Assembly (NCBI RefSeq): GCF_003026105.1 | Contig: NZ_PYNW01000005.1 | Span: 186,001-250,000 of the forward strand | Length of the DNA: 64,000 bases | Direction of reading: 5' to 3' | DNA from: Photobacterium sp. GB-56 | GTDB lineage: Bacteria; Pseudomonadota; Gammaproteobacteria; Enterobacterales; Vibrionaceae | Part shown: positions 24,950 through 33,822 of the stretch, piece by piece | How positions within the stretch are numbered: position 1 is the stretch's first letter | How the letters are laid out: each line of letters opens with the position of its first letter | Position numbers and translations under genes: made by a program | The notes under the pieces: model-generated | The model's database searches: none | What the model was told of the DNA's origin: nothing | What the model saw: the letters and a program-made list of their open reading frames with translations, nothing else

Positions 24950-25741
24950 TTGAACGTTGAAATTAAGTTGTATTCAATTAGTGAAGTATCTGAAGCTACG
25001 GGTGTTAACTCTGTAACCTTACGTGCTTGGCAACGCAGATATGGTTTATTAGTTCCTCAACGAACACCTAAAGGTCACCGTCTTTATACCGATAGCGATA
25101 TTGCTAAAATTCATGAAATTTTAACTTGGTTAGCCAAAGGAGTATCAATTGGTAAGGTTAAACCTTTATTAGAAGGTACTGCTGAACATCATGAATTAAA
25201 TGTTGAAAAAATAGAAATGGTTGACGAAACCATCTGTTTAATTGAGCAGGGTAAAGCACAACAAATAGAAAAACGCGTACGTGAAGCATTAAAACTTTAT
25301 CCATTTAATGTTTTAGAAGAGCAATTTTTAAAGCCAATTGAGCAACATATAACACGCAGTGATAACCCATTAAAAACATTACAAAAAAGTGTGTGGAACT
25401 CAGCACTTACTCAATGTTTTATTACTGTATTAGCGAAAGTTAATTCAGATAAAAATCCCCCAAGTCTCGTGTTAAGTTTTTCATCTTCAGATAATCACTT
25501 TGTGTGGCAACAGGCCTTAAAATTAGCGTATGAAGGTTATTACGCGATTGTTTTATCAGATTTTTTAGGAAAAGTAACAGGATTGTCAGCATTTATAACA
25601 GAGCATGACATTAACCACGTCTATATCGTTGGAGAAAACAAACTTGATAATAAGCAGTTAGCTGATATTGAAATAATAGAAAAAGAAAGCAATGTTCAAG
25701 TTTCTTTCATTGGAAGCATAAAAATGATCCACAAGCAGTAG
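24950..25741 (+). CDS. MerR-family regulator with degenerate B12-binding-like C-terminal domain (LitR/CarH-like)
   Basis: This 263-residue protein has an N-terminal MerR helix-turn-helix (about 7-75, with RAWQRRYGL and GHRLYTDSD) and a C-terminal region resembling the helical plus cobalamin-binding domains of LitR/CarH light sensors. His183 in SSDNHFVW sits where those proteins have their cobalamin-ligand histidine, but the following glycine and surrounding residues differ, so cofactor binding is doubtful. LitR/CarH proteins repress photolyase and lipid genes until light acts on adenosylcobalamin. The start is TTG with AAGG seven bases upstream. Three TTGTACAA palindromes lie upstream and the photolyase follows 52 bases downstream. 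Confidence 0.85.
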   Translation: MNVEIKLYSISEVSEATGVNSVTLRAWQRRYGLLVPQRTPKGHRLYTDSDIAKIHEILTWLAKGVSIGKVKPLLEGTAEHHELNVEKIEMVDETICLIEQGKAQQIEKRVREALKLYPFNVLEEQFLKPIEQHITRSDNPLKTLQKSVWNSALTQCFITVLAKVNSDKNPPSLVLSFSSSDNHFVWQQALKLAYEGYYAIVLSDFLGKVTGLSAFITEHDINHVYIVGENKLDNKQLADIEIIEKESNVQVSFIGSIKMIHKQ

Positions 25742-25793
25742 AAGTAAAAAGATCCACCAGCATTATTATTTTAATAAGCTAATAGGAGTGATG

Positions 25794-27263
25794 ATGACAA
25801 ATAAAACAGTAAAAGAGCAGCACGTTATTATTTGGTTTCGTTCAGATTTACGTGTTGTTGATAATACAGCATTAAATCATGCAATCGATAGTGGACTTCC
25901 TATTATCGCACTCTTTATTGCAACGCCTATGCAGTGGCACCAACATAATATGGCGGCAGTTCAAGTAGACTTTGTTCATCGTCGGTTACAAGTATTAAAG
26001 CAACAGTTGGCTAAACAAAATATTCCTTTGCAAGTTATTGAAGTTAATGACTTCTCAGAATCGGTTAAAGTTATTGAGCAAGTTTGTTTTGATTATAATG
26101 CTGTGCATGTTTTTGCGAATAAACAATATCCAATTAATGAGCATAAACGTGATATAGCTGTAGGGGAATTGCTTGCAAAAAATAGTATAAAATTCAGTAT
26201 TTTTGATGATAATTATATTTTGCAGCCTGAAATGGTTTTGACCCGTGATGGGGAATTATTCAAAGTTTTCACCCCATTTAGAAATGCATGGATCAAGCGT
26301 TTCTTATTATCACCTAGTTACCCTGTAACAAATAAGGGTGACACTGTAACTAGTGACGTGGTGATTAAGTTATTGTCTGCCTGTCATCAAATCAAAGCTT
26401 TCAACTATCCCATTATCGATAGTGTGTTATGGCCAGTAGATGAAGAAACTATTGCACAAAGATTAGAAACGTTTTGTGAAACTAAAGCCGAATCATATCA
26501 CCAAAACAGAGATTTTCCCGCGATTGATGGCACTAGTTGTTTATCCCCATATCTTGCTATTGGGGCGCTTTCAGCTAGGCAGTGTCTGCATCAGCTATTG
26601 CAGCACTTTCCAAATGCATTAGAAATTAATAAGGATGATGGCGCTTTTACATGGTTGAACGAGATTGTTTGGCGTGAGTTTTATGGTCATTTACTTCATC
26701 GCTACCCTGAATTAAGCCAACATCAGCCATTTCAAAAGTTTACTCAGTTTGTCAAATGGAAAGATGACGCAACATTACTTAAAGCATGGCAAGAAGGAAA
26801 AACGGGGTTTCCTATTGTCGATGCCGCTATGAGGCAATTACGTGCAACAGGTTGGATGCATAATCGTTTACGTATGATCACTGCAAGTTTTCTAACGAAA
26901 GACTTGTTATGTGATTGGCGTGTCGGTGAGCAGTGGTTTATGCAGCACCTCATTGATGGTGATTTCGCTTCCAATAACGGAGGTTGGCAATGGGCCGCAT
27001 CAACAGGTACCGATGCACAACCTTATTTCAGAGTATTTAATCCAACACTACAAGGGCAACGATTTGATCCAAAAGGTGATTTCATCCGTACATGGGTTAA
27101 GGAATTAGAACATGTTCCGGATAAATACATACACACGCCGCATCAATGGGCGAGTGCAGAATCACTGAATTATCCATTGCCAATTGTCGATCATAAGGAA
27201 GCCCGTCTAGTCGCAATTGAGTCTTTTAAACAAGCAAAGGCTTATATGGATATTCATCAATAA
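25794..27263 (+). CDS. phrB: Deoxyribodipyrimidine photolyase
   Basis: This photolyase of about 489 residues belongs to the cryptochrome/photolyase family, class I CPD type. The N-terminal alpha/beta antenna domain starts with VIIWFRSDLRVVDN. The FAD domain holds WLNEIVWREFY, KTGFPIVDAAMRQL, WMHNRLRMI and ASNNGGWQWAASTGTDAQPYFRVFNP (key residues given as separate blocks), including the tryptophans used for photoreduction. It repairs UV-induced cyclobutane dimers with blue light. AGGAG lies five bases before the ATG at 25794; GTG 25788 and ATG 25791 are less well placed. It is the second gene of the regulator-led operon. Confidence 0.96.
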   Translation: MTNKTVKEQHVIIWFRSDLRVVDNTALNHAIDSGLPIIALFIATPMQWHQHNMAAVQVDFVHRRLQVLKQQLAKQNIPLQVIEVNDFSESVKVIEQVCFDYNAVHVFANKQYPINEHKRDIAVGELLAKNSIKFSIFDDNYILQPEMVLTRDGELFKVFTPFRNAWIKRFLLSPSYPVTNKGDTVTSDVVIKLLSACHQIKAFNYPIIDSVLWPVDEETIAQRLETFCETKAESYHQNRDFPAIDGTSCLSPYLAIGALSARQCLHQLLQHFPNALEINKDDGAFTWLNEIVWREFYGHLLHRYPELSQHQPFQKFTQFVKWKDDATLLKAWQEGKTGFPIVDAAMRQLRATGWMHNRLRMITASFLTKDLLCDWRVGEQWFMQHLIDGDFASNNGGWQWAASTGTDAQPYFRVFNPTLQGQRFDPKGDFIRTWVKELEHVPDKYIHTPHQWASAESLNYPLPIVDHKEARLVAIESFKQAKAYMDIHQ

Positions 27264-27283
27264 CACTGGTGGAGGAATAAATA

Positions 27284-27721
27284 ATGGACGCAGTGATAAA
27301 CCCTGCATTAATTAAGTTTTTTAATGTGTATGGACAACTAGGAAAGGACAACCTCTCTCAACTGTCTGACGTTTATCATCATTTAGTTATTTTTGAAGAT
27401 CCTGCACATAAAATTGAAGGTTTTAGTGCTTTAGAAGCTTACTTTTTTAACCTTTATCAAAATATAAATAGCTGTCGATTTATTATTAATAGCTATGTAG
27501 AAGATGATCATGAAGCGTTTGTTCAATGGACAATGCACTTTTCACATCCTCGATTACAAAATGGCAAAGAACGTAGTTTAGAAGGCTGTACTCAGCTGAA
27601 ATTTGAACAAGATAAAGTGATTTATCATCGTGATTATTTCGATATGGGGGAAATGATTTATGAAGGTCTACCCATGTTTGGACGCATTATTCGACACATT
27701 AAATCAAGGTTAGGGCAATGA
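27284..27721 (+). CDS. NTF2-like (SnoaL-type) protein
   Basis: This 145-residue protein has the size and alternating helix-sheet pattern of nuclear-transport-factor-2-like folds, with a VYHHLVIFEDP block early and the FDMGEMIYEGLP block near the end. Members of this fold bind small hydrophobic ligands or act as isomerases or cyclases, and it is a regular member of photolyase/Cfa clusters. GGAGG lies upstream of the ATG. Its stop overlaps the start of the next gene (ATGA), so translation is probably coupled. The reaction is unknown. Confidence 0.82.
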   Translation: MDAVINPALIKFFNVYGQLGKDNLSQLSDVYHHLVIFEDPAHKIEGFSALEAYFFNLYQNINSCRFIINSYVEDDHEAFVQWTMHFSHPRLQNGKERSLEGCTQLKFEQDKVIYHRDYFDMGEMIYEGLPMFGRIIRHIKSRLGQ

Positions 27722-28446
27722 ATCAGGTATTGATCACAGGTGCTAGTTCGGGGATTGGCAAACAGCTTGCATGTGATTATGCAGATGACGGGTGGCGTGT
27801 TATTGCTTGCGGTCAAAATGCGCAGCGTTTAAATGAATTAGAAGAAGAACATCAAGCGATAAAAACATTACGTTTCGATGTAACAGATTTTGAAAGCACA
27901 CTATCAGCGCTTACATCCTTAGAGACTCTACCAGAGTTAATTATTTTAAATGCCGGCACGTGTGAATACATTGATGAAGGAAAAATTGATACAGCATTAG
28001 TTAAACGCGTTTTTGATGTCAATGTTTACGGAGTTCTCCATTGCATAGAAGCCTTACAAGCGCGATTTAATGAAAAAACGCATTTAGTCATTATCAGTTC
28101 TTCTGCCAGTTTCGTTGCTTTACCACGTGCAGAAGCCTATGGCGCTTCTAAGGCTGCAATGAGTTATATCACTCAAGCACTTGCTGTTGATCTCGCTTAT
28201 TTGAATATGAAAATTACGTTAGTGAATCCTGGTTTTGTAAAAACGCCATTAACAGATAAAAACGATTTTACGATGCCAATGTTAGTGTCACCCGAACATG
28301 CTTCAAAAAAAATAAGATCAGGTATTGCTGCAGGAAAAAAAGAAATTAGTTTTCCTGCCACCTTTACACTGTTTCTTAAAACTATTGCGCTTTTGCCAAT
28401 TACATTTCGATTGGCAGTAATTAAACGAATGACGGGGAAATCATAA
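27718..28446 (+). CDS. Short-chain dehydrogenase/reductase
   Basis: This 242-residue SDR has the dinucleotide motif TGASSGIG (7-14), NAG (78-80), a serine run at about 127-129 and the catalytic Tyr141-x3-Lys145 in AYGASKAAM. The PGFVKTPLTDKN block follows. Basic residues after the first strand are sparse, so NAD versus NADP is uncertain. It is translationally coupled on both sides (four-base overlap upstream, one-base overlap downstream). In context it probably acts on a lipid or an oxidised metabolite, but the substrate cannot be read from sequence. Confidence 0.9.
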   Translation: MNQVLITGASSGIGKQLACDYADDGWRVIACGQNAQRLNELEEEHQAIKTLRFDVTDFESTLSALTSLETLPELIILNAGTCEYIDEGKIDTALVKRVFDVNVYGVLHCIEALQARFNEKTHLVIISSSASFVALPRAEAYGASKAAMSYITQALAVDLAYLNMKITLVNPGFVKTPLTDKNDFTMPMLVSPEHASKKIRSGIAAGKKEISFPATFTLFLKTIALLPITFRLAVIKRMTGKS

Positions 28447-29789
28447 TGAAAATAGCCATTATAGGTTCCGGTATTTCAGGCTTGACGTCCGCTTGGTATT
28501 TACATCAAGAACACGAAGTTACTGTTTACGAGGCAAACAGTTATGTCGGTGGGCATACTGCAACGGTAGATGTCACTGTAGATAGTGGTGATTATGCCAT
28601 CGATACTGGGTTTATTGTTTTTAATGATCGTACTTATCCAAACTTTGAAAATTTGCTTGAACAACTTGAAATAACAGGTAAGCCAAGCGAAATGAGCTTT
28701 AGTGTTCACAATGAGCGTACGGGGCTTGAATATAATGGGCATACTATTTCATCACTGTTTGCCCAGAAACGTAATTTATTGAACCCGGCTTTTTATCGCT
28801 TTTTGTATGAGATCACCCAGTTTAATAAGCTTGCTAAAAAGGTTGTAGGTGATAGTGAGTTAATGAATCAAACGCTAGGTGATTTTTTAACTCAGCATCA
28901 GTTTAGTGATTACTTTGCTGAAAATTATATCTTACCGATGGGGGCTGCTATTTGGTCTTCAACGTTATCTGATATGAGACGTTTTCCCTTAGCTTTCTTT
29001 CTGCGTTTTTTCTTAAACCATGGTTTGTTAGACATAACTAATCGTCCACAGTGGCGTGTAATACCGGGTGGTTCTCGTGAATATGTTAGAAAAATGATGT
29101 CTTATATCGGAGATTGTATTCAACTAAATAGCCCTGTCTCTTCGGTGAAGCGTAGTAAAGGCAAGGTAATTGTTACGGTTAATACTAAGCAAGAAGAATT
29201 TGATCAAGTGATTTTCGCTTGTCATAGTGATCAAGCGTTAAAAATGCTGTCTGATGCAACATCAGAAGAAAACTACGTGTTATCAGATATTCATTATCAA
29301 GAAAACGAAGTGGTTCTTCATACCGATACTTCGTTATTACCAAAACGTCAGGCTGCATGGGCATCTTGGAATTATTCGTTACCTAAATCTCGTGATGCTC
29401 GAGAACGTAACTTAGCGTCACTGACTTATAACATGAATATACTTCAAGGCATTCTAGCTCCTGAAACATTTTGTGTAACCCTTAACCAAACTGAATCGAT
29501 AGATAAAGACAAAATACTGCGCAAATTTGTTTATTCTCATCCTGTTTTCAATACTCAAAGTATTGCGGCTCAGCAGAAACGTCATCTGATAAATGGAGAA
29601 AATCAAACATGGTTCTGCGGAGCGTATTGGTATAACGGTTTTCATGAAGACGGGGTACGTAGTGCGTTAGATGTTGTTGAAGCGATAAAAATGCAATCAC
29701 TGACACAATCAGAAAGTGTAGATCAAACAGCGCAATCTCTGAATGTTTCTCATGAACCATCATACAAAAGTGTCATACGAAGTTATTAG
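28446..29789 (+). CDS. FAD-dependent oxidoreductase (COG2907/amine-oxidase-like)
   Basis: This 447-residue flavoprotein starts with a Rossmann motif GSGISGL (7-13) and EANSYVGGHT (about 29-38), then a long amine-oxidase-like body ending in the FAD-contacting GAYWYNGFHEDGVRSA block. It belongs to the COG2907 group that is almost always adjacent to DUF1365 and a Cfa-like methyltransferase. In Rhodobacter sphaeroides, as I recall, a related protein (UfaD) desaturates a methylated fatty acid on the route to furan fatty acids. A lipid-desaturating role here is therefore plausible but unproven. It starts at the last base of the SDR stop codon. Confidence 0.88.
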   Translation: MKIAIIGSGISGLTSAWYLHQEHEVTVYEANSYVGGHTATVDVTVDSGDYAIDTGFIVFNDRTYPNFENLLEQLEITGKPSEMSFSVHNERTGLEYNGHTISSLFAQKRNLLNPAFYRFLYEITQFNKLAKKVVGDSELMNQTLGDFLTQHQFSDYFAENYILPMGAAIWSSTLSDMRRFPLAFFLRFFLNHGLLDITNRPQWRVIPGGSREYVRKMMSYIGDCIQLNSPVSSVKRSKGKVIVTVNTKQEEFDQVIFACHSDQALKMLSDATSEENYVLSDIHYQENEVVLHTDTSLLPKRQAAWASWNYSLPKSRDARERNLASLTYNMNILQGILAPETFCVTLNQTESIDKDKILRKFVYSHPVFNTQSIAAQQKRHLINGENQTWFCGAYWYNGFHEDGVRSALDVVEAIKMQSLTQSESVDQTAQSLNVSHEPSYKSVIRSY

Positions 29790-29790
29790 T

Positions 29791-30645
29791 ATGGGGAAAG
29801 ATAATCAGCTTAAAAGCGGCATTTTTCAGGGATGGGTTAGGCATCGACGCTTTACACCAGTGGATCATAGATTCACATATTCTATGTTTATGCCCCATAT
29901 CCACTTAAATGAATTAGATCAGTTGGATAAACAAGTAAAAGGCTTTGGATTATCACTGTTTAATTTCGCTCGATTTCGACGTGATGATTACGTAAAAGGT
30001 GATCCTGATTTAGCACAAGCTGTAAAAGATAAGGTCTATGCGCTAACAGGTAAAATGATTGATGGCAATGTCACTATGCTATGTCACTTACGTTATTGCG
30101 GATTGTATTTCAGTCCTCTTAATTTGTATTACCTCCATGATGATGAAGGTCAATGGCAATATATGTTAGCTGAAGTCAGTAATACACCTTGGAACGAACG
30201 TCATTACTATGCGATACCGGCCCCGCAATATTGGCAGGGGCGTGAATATAGTCATGATAAGGCGTTTCATGTTTCACCTTTTAACCCTATACATCAACAG
30301 TATCATTGGCGATTAACAGAGCCTGATAGCAATTTGCTGGTTAACTTGGCTGTGAGTCGATACAAAGATTGCATCTCTCCGAGCAGGTATTCGGGTGATT
30401 CGAAAAATAGCCATCAAAAAGTATTTGATGCCACCATGCAGATGCGTAAGCAAAACTTCACATCTGCAATACTTATCAAGCAATTACTGCTTACACCGAT
30501 TATGACAATAAAGGTTGTTATAGGTATTTATTGGCAAGCGCTTAAATTATTTATTAAAGGCGTACCAATTTATGATCACCCAAATAACACACCGTATGAA
30601 AAAGTAAATAAACACAAGATTAAACGAGGGAATGACAATGCTTAG
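29791..30645 (+). CDS. DUF1365 family protein
   Basis: This 284-residue protein opens with an IFQGWVRHRRFTPVDHRF block characteristic of DUF1365. Conserved LRYCGLYFSPLNLYY, EVSNTPWNERHYY and KAFHVSPFNP blocks follow. The ATG at 29791 lies two bases after the previous stop; an ATG at 29743 would extend it into the upstream gene without a better ribosome-binding site. DUF1365 genes sit between the COG2907 and Cfa-like genes in many bacteria, and the protein may assist the lipid reaction. No catalytic residue is known. Its 3' end overlaps the Cfa-like start by eight bases. Confidence 0.88.
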   Translation: MGKDNQLKSGIFQGWVRHRRFTPVDHRFTYSMFMPHIHLNELDQLDKQVKGFGLSLFNFARFRRDDYVKGDPDLAQAVKDKVYALTGKMIDGNVTMLCHLRYCGLYFSPLNLYYLHDDEGQWQYMLAEVSNTPWNERHYYAIPAPQYWQGREYSHDKAFHVSPFNPIHQQYHWRLTEPDSNLLVNLAVSRYKDCISPSRYSGDSKNSHQKVFDATMQMRKQNFTSAILIKQLLLTPIMTIKVVIGIYWQALKLFIKGVPIYDHPNNTPYEKVNKHKIKRGNDNA

Positions 30646-31879
30646 AAGCGACGTACAACAATCATCATCAGTTAATGTATCAGCCTCTGATCATGCATCT
30701 CGGCATATTTTATTTAAAGTATTAAAACACCTTTCTAATGCGGGCTTAAGTGTATCTGATTCAACGGAAGGCACCGTCTTCTTTGGTGACAAACAAGCAC
30801 CGCTACAAGCGAGTATTAATGTCCATAACCCGCTTTTTTATAAACGCTTACTGACGGATGGCAGTATTGGTGCAGGTGAAGCGTATATGGAAGGCTGGTG
30901 GGATTCACCAAACTTAACCAATGTAGTACGGGTTTTGGCTAAGAACCTGACAACGTTAGATAAGCTAGAAGCAAAAATGGGTTGGATGAGTCGAATCTCC
31001 GAACAGATTGGGCACTTGCTGCGTAAAAATACCATTAAGAATGCGCGCAAAAACATATCAGCACATTACGATCTTGGTAACGATCTTTATCGTCACTTTC
31101 TTGATCCTAATATGCTTTATTCTTCGGCTATTTACCTCAATAAAAATGACACGTTGGATCAAGCACAATGGAATAAGATGGATCGTTTGTGTCAGAAATT
31201 AAAATTGACTGAAGACGATCATTTACTAGAAATTGGTACTGGATGGGGCGGTATGGCGATTCATGCAGCGAAATACTACGGCTGCCGTGTTACCACTACT
31301 ACGATCTCTGAGCAACAATATTTATGGGCAAAAGAGCGAGTTGAAAAAGAAGGCCTATCTAATCGTATCACCTTACTTATGGACGACTACCGCGATTTAA
31401 CGGGGCAATACGATAAGTTAGTATCGGTTGAAATGATAGAAGCAGTCGGTAAGCAATACCTTAAAACCTATATTGAAAAGTGTCAGTCATTATTAAAACC
31501 AACTGGCTTAATGGCGATTCAAGCAATCACAATTGCCGATCAACGTTATGATAGTTACAGCCGCGGCGTTGATTTTATTCAAAAACACATATTCCCTGGC
31601 GGTTTCTTACCTTCAATTACCGTATTACTTGAAAATCTAACCAAGCACAGTGATTTCGTGATGCGAGATATCAAAGATATTGGCTTAGATTATGCGAAAA
31701 CGCTTGAGGATTGGCATCAGCAGTTTAATGAGAATGCCGTAGCATTAGAAAAATATGGCTACGACGAAAGATTTATGAGGATGTGGCGTTTTTACTTTGC
31801 TTATTGCGAGGGGGGATTCTTAGAGCGCACCATTAGTACTATTCAATTTGTCGCAAGTCGCCCGCAATGGAGAGAGTAA
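30638..31879 (+). CDS. cfa: Cfa-like S-adenosylmethionine-dependent fatty-acid methyltransferase
   Basis: This protein of about 413 residues is a cyclopropane-fatty-acyl-phospholipid synthase homologue (E. coli Cfa 382). The cofactor motif LLEIGTGWGGMA is near residues 195-206 and is followed by TISEQQYLWAKERV. Where E. coli Cfa has HTIG with its catalytic His266, this protein has QAITIADQ (near residue 295) followed by VDFIQKHIFPGG. That variant is typical of the branch linked to COG2907 and DUF1365, which includes UfaM-type methyltransferases. It may therefore add a methyl group to unsaturated acyl chains instead of closing a cyclopropane. GAGGG lies seven bases before the ATG at 30638. Confidence 0.9.
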   Translation: MLRSDVQQSSSVNVSASDHASRHILFKVLKHLSNAGLSVSDSTEGTVFFGDKQAPLQASINVHNPLFYKRLLTDGSIGAGEAYMEGWWDSPNLTNVVRVLAKNLTTLDKLEAKMGWMSRISEQIGHLLRKNTIKNARKNISAHYDLGNDLYRHFLDPNMLYSSAIYLNKNDTLDQAQWNKMDRLCQKLKLTEDDHLLEIGTGWGGMAIHAAKYYGCRVTTTTISEQQYLWAKERVEKEGLSNRITLLMDDYRDLTGQYDKLVSVEMIEAVGKQYLKTYIEKCQSLLKPTGLMAIQAITIADQRYDSYSRGVDFIQKHIFPGGFLPSITVLLENLTKHSDFVMRDIKDIGLDYAKTLEDWHQQFNENAVALEKYGYDERFMRMWRFYFAYCEGGFLERTISTIQFVASRPQWRE

Positions 31880-32439
31880 ATCCATTGGCAAACAAACTAA
31901 AAGTGTTATTGGCTGGCATGGTGTTTAACTTCTATTGGTTACTCGCTGTGTGGGGGCAATATCGTTTTACTTATATCTTGGTTTTCATACTAATAGCTAC
32001 ATGGTTTATGGAATCTAAGGCGTGGCGTTTCTCTGTATTAGCATCGATACCCGGCATAGTGATTGATTCAATGCTCAGACATTGGCAGGTGTTTGATTTT
32101 CCAATACCTAATCGAACGCCACTTTTCTTTAATGTGGAGAGTATTGGGTTAATACCACTTTGGCTGATATTGCTTTGGTTGGGTTTCACAACTTTTGTTT
32201 GGGTTCTACGCACATCAATTAGTAGCTTTGCTACACATTGGTTGCTGGTGGCTGGCAGTTTTGGCGGTGCATTGAGTTATTGGTCTGGAATGAAATTAGG
32301 TGCGGTAATTTGGCAGCTAGAAACATTAGATACATTCTTTGTGCTAATAGTGATCTGGTTGGCTCTATCGGCGTATCTTTTATGGTTACTGCGTATTTTA
32401 CATAAAGATCCAAATAATCCGACCGCACAGGAGCAATAA
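31867..32439 (+). CDS. DUF2878 inner-membrane protein
   Basis: This 190-residue protein has about five membrane helices and no soluble domain. The FNFYWLLAVWGQ block, a short IDSMLRHWQVF segment and the GALSYWSGMKLGA block fit DUF2878, a constant companion of Cfa-like and DUF3833 genes in marine gammaproteobacteria. The start ATG lies inside the end of the Cfa-like gene (13-base overlap); a TTG at 31885 is a less likely alternative. It may hold lipid-modifying enzymes at the membrane. The function is unknown. Confidence 0.85.
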   Translation: MERVNPLANKLKVLLAGMVFNFYWLLAVWGQYRFTYILVFILIATWFMESKAWRFSVLASIPGIVIDSMLRHWQVFDFPIPNRTPLFFNVESIGLIPLWLILLWLGFTTFVWVLRTSISSFATHWLLVAGSFGGALSYWSGMKLGAVIWQLETLDTFFVLIVIWLALSAYLLWLLRILHKDPNNPTAQEQ

Positions 32440-33000
32440 ATGCGAACACTCGTTATCTTTTTGGGTTTATTGATATGCTCTAATGTTGCTAAAGCAGAAG
32501 CGGATTATAGCAATAAAGCGATTCAAAATAACGCTACTCTACAGTTACAGACCCTTAGTGATAAATACCCATGGTATCAGTGGAAAATAGTGGGTGAAGC
32601 AACACTTGAGTGGGGAATATGGGATATTTATCACTCAGAGCTAAAAACGCCAACAGGACGATATAAGGGGACGCAAGATGATTTAGCTTTAATTATTCTT
32701 TATCTACGTAATATCGATAAAGATGCCTTGTTGGATGCGACTGAAGAACAATGGCAACATTTAGGTTATAGCAGCCAACAGATAACACCGTGGCTAAAAA
32801 CGTTATCAACCATATGGCCAGACGTTAAAAAGGGAGATAGATTAACTTTCGTTCTCCGTAATGGTGAAGGGCAGTTTTATCAACAAAGTAAACCACTAGG
32901 GAAAGTCTTATCACCATCGCTATCACAAAGCTTTATTGCTATTTGGTTATCACCAAAGACATCGTATCCGGAATTACGTCAGCAGTTAATTGGAAAATAG
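32440..33000 (+). CDS. Exported chalcone-isomerase-like protein
   Basis: This 186-residue protein has a signal peptide (cleavage near residue 20, after AKAEA) and a body resembling the bacterial chalcone isomerase-like family, a fold that binds fatty acids. Blocks around the central LEWGIWDIYHSEL, an LIILYLRNIDKDAL stretch and the late GDRLTFVLRNGEGQFYQ stretch match the family pattern. A periplasmic fatty-acid-binding role is possible. It starts directly after the DUF2878 stop with no gap, so it is translationally coupled. Confidence 0.82.
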   Translation: MRTLVIFLGLLICSNVAKAEADYSNKAIQNNATLQLQTLSDKYPWYQWKIVGEATLEWGIWDIYHSELKTPTGRYKGTQDDLALIILYLRNIDKDALLDATEEQWQHLGYSSQQITPWLKTLSTIWPDVKKGDRLTFVLRNGEGQFYQQSKPLGKVLSPSLSQSFIAIWLSPKTSYPELRQQLIGK

Positions 33001-33066
33001 CGAGCATAAATTCTCTTACTCTGCATGTTAATCATTCAAAGTGAGACTATGGAATAAGGTCATGGC

Positions 33067-33591
33067 ATGAAAAAAATAACCTCAATATTATTAGCATTAA
33101 TGTTGCTTTTAACAGGGTGTACAGCGTCTATTTCTGATTATAAATCTTCACAACCCAAGTTTGATTTATTTGGTTACTTTGCTGGTAAAACAACGGCATG
33201 GGGAATGCTGCAAGATTATAAAGGTAAACAAACACGCCGATTTACGGTTGATATAGTAGGTACAGTAAAAAAGGATACATTAACCCTTGTCGAAGACTTT
33301 GTATTTGATGATGGTGAAACCCAACAGCGTATTTGGACGATAAAAAAACAAGCAGATGGACGATATACCGGAACGGCGGGTGATGTTATTGGTGAAGCAC
33401 AAGGAGTTGAGGTCGGTAATGCATTGCAATGGCAATATACCTTAGCGATTCCCGTAGATGATACAGTTTATAATATTACATTTAATGACTGGATGTATCG
33501 CCAAGATGAAAAGCACATGTTCAATGTTGCAACCATGACCAAATTTGGCTTTGAAGTAGGTAAAGTGACGTTGTTTTTCCAAAAAAGATGA
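33067..33591 (+). CDS. DUF3833 lipoprotein
   Basis: This 174-residue lipoprotein has a lipobox LLTGC with Cys18. The mature part has FDLFGYFAGKTTAWGM and FNDWMYRQDE blocks typical of DUF3833, and is predicted to be beta-rich and lipocalin-like in character. It ends the regulator-photolyase-lipid operon and is followed by a strong terminator. A role in lipid binding at the outer or inner membrane is an inference from neighbours only. Confidence 0.87.
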   Translation: MKKITSILLALMLLLTGCTASISDYKSSQPKFDLFGYFAGKTTAWGMLQDYKGKQTRRFTVDIVGTVKKDTLTLVEDFVFDDGETQQRIWTIKKQADGRYTGTAGDVIGEAQGVEVGNALQWQYTLAIPVDDTVYNITFNDWMYRQDEKHMFNVATMTKFGFEVGKVTLFFQKR

Positions 33592-33646
33592 TTAATTTAA
33601 ATATGTAATACCATATTTTCTCTATCTATTTATTACGCAATAATAT

Positions 33647-33671
33647 GCCAGTTTGATTGACTGGCTTTTTT
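33647..33671 (+). terminator. Rho-independent terminator of the MerR-photolyase-lipid operon
   Basis: GCCAGT (33647-33652) and ACTGGC (33660-33665) pair around a seven-base loop, followed by six T. It is the first strong terminator after metY and marks the end of the operon. Confidence 0.85.
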
Positions 33672-33822
33672 GATCGAATTATCACGTCATAAAGATACTA
33701 TGTTATACGGTTACTTTTATAGTGCGCTTTGTTTCTAATTTTTAGTCAATGAGTTTATAAATCATGAATTATAAATAGTAATTTAAAAGACATAATCAAA
33801 TAACGGATTTAGGAAAATAATA

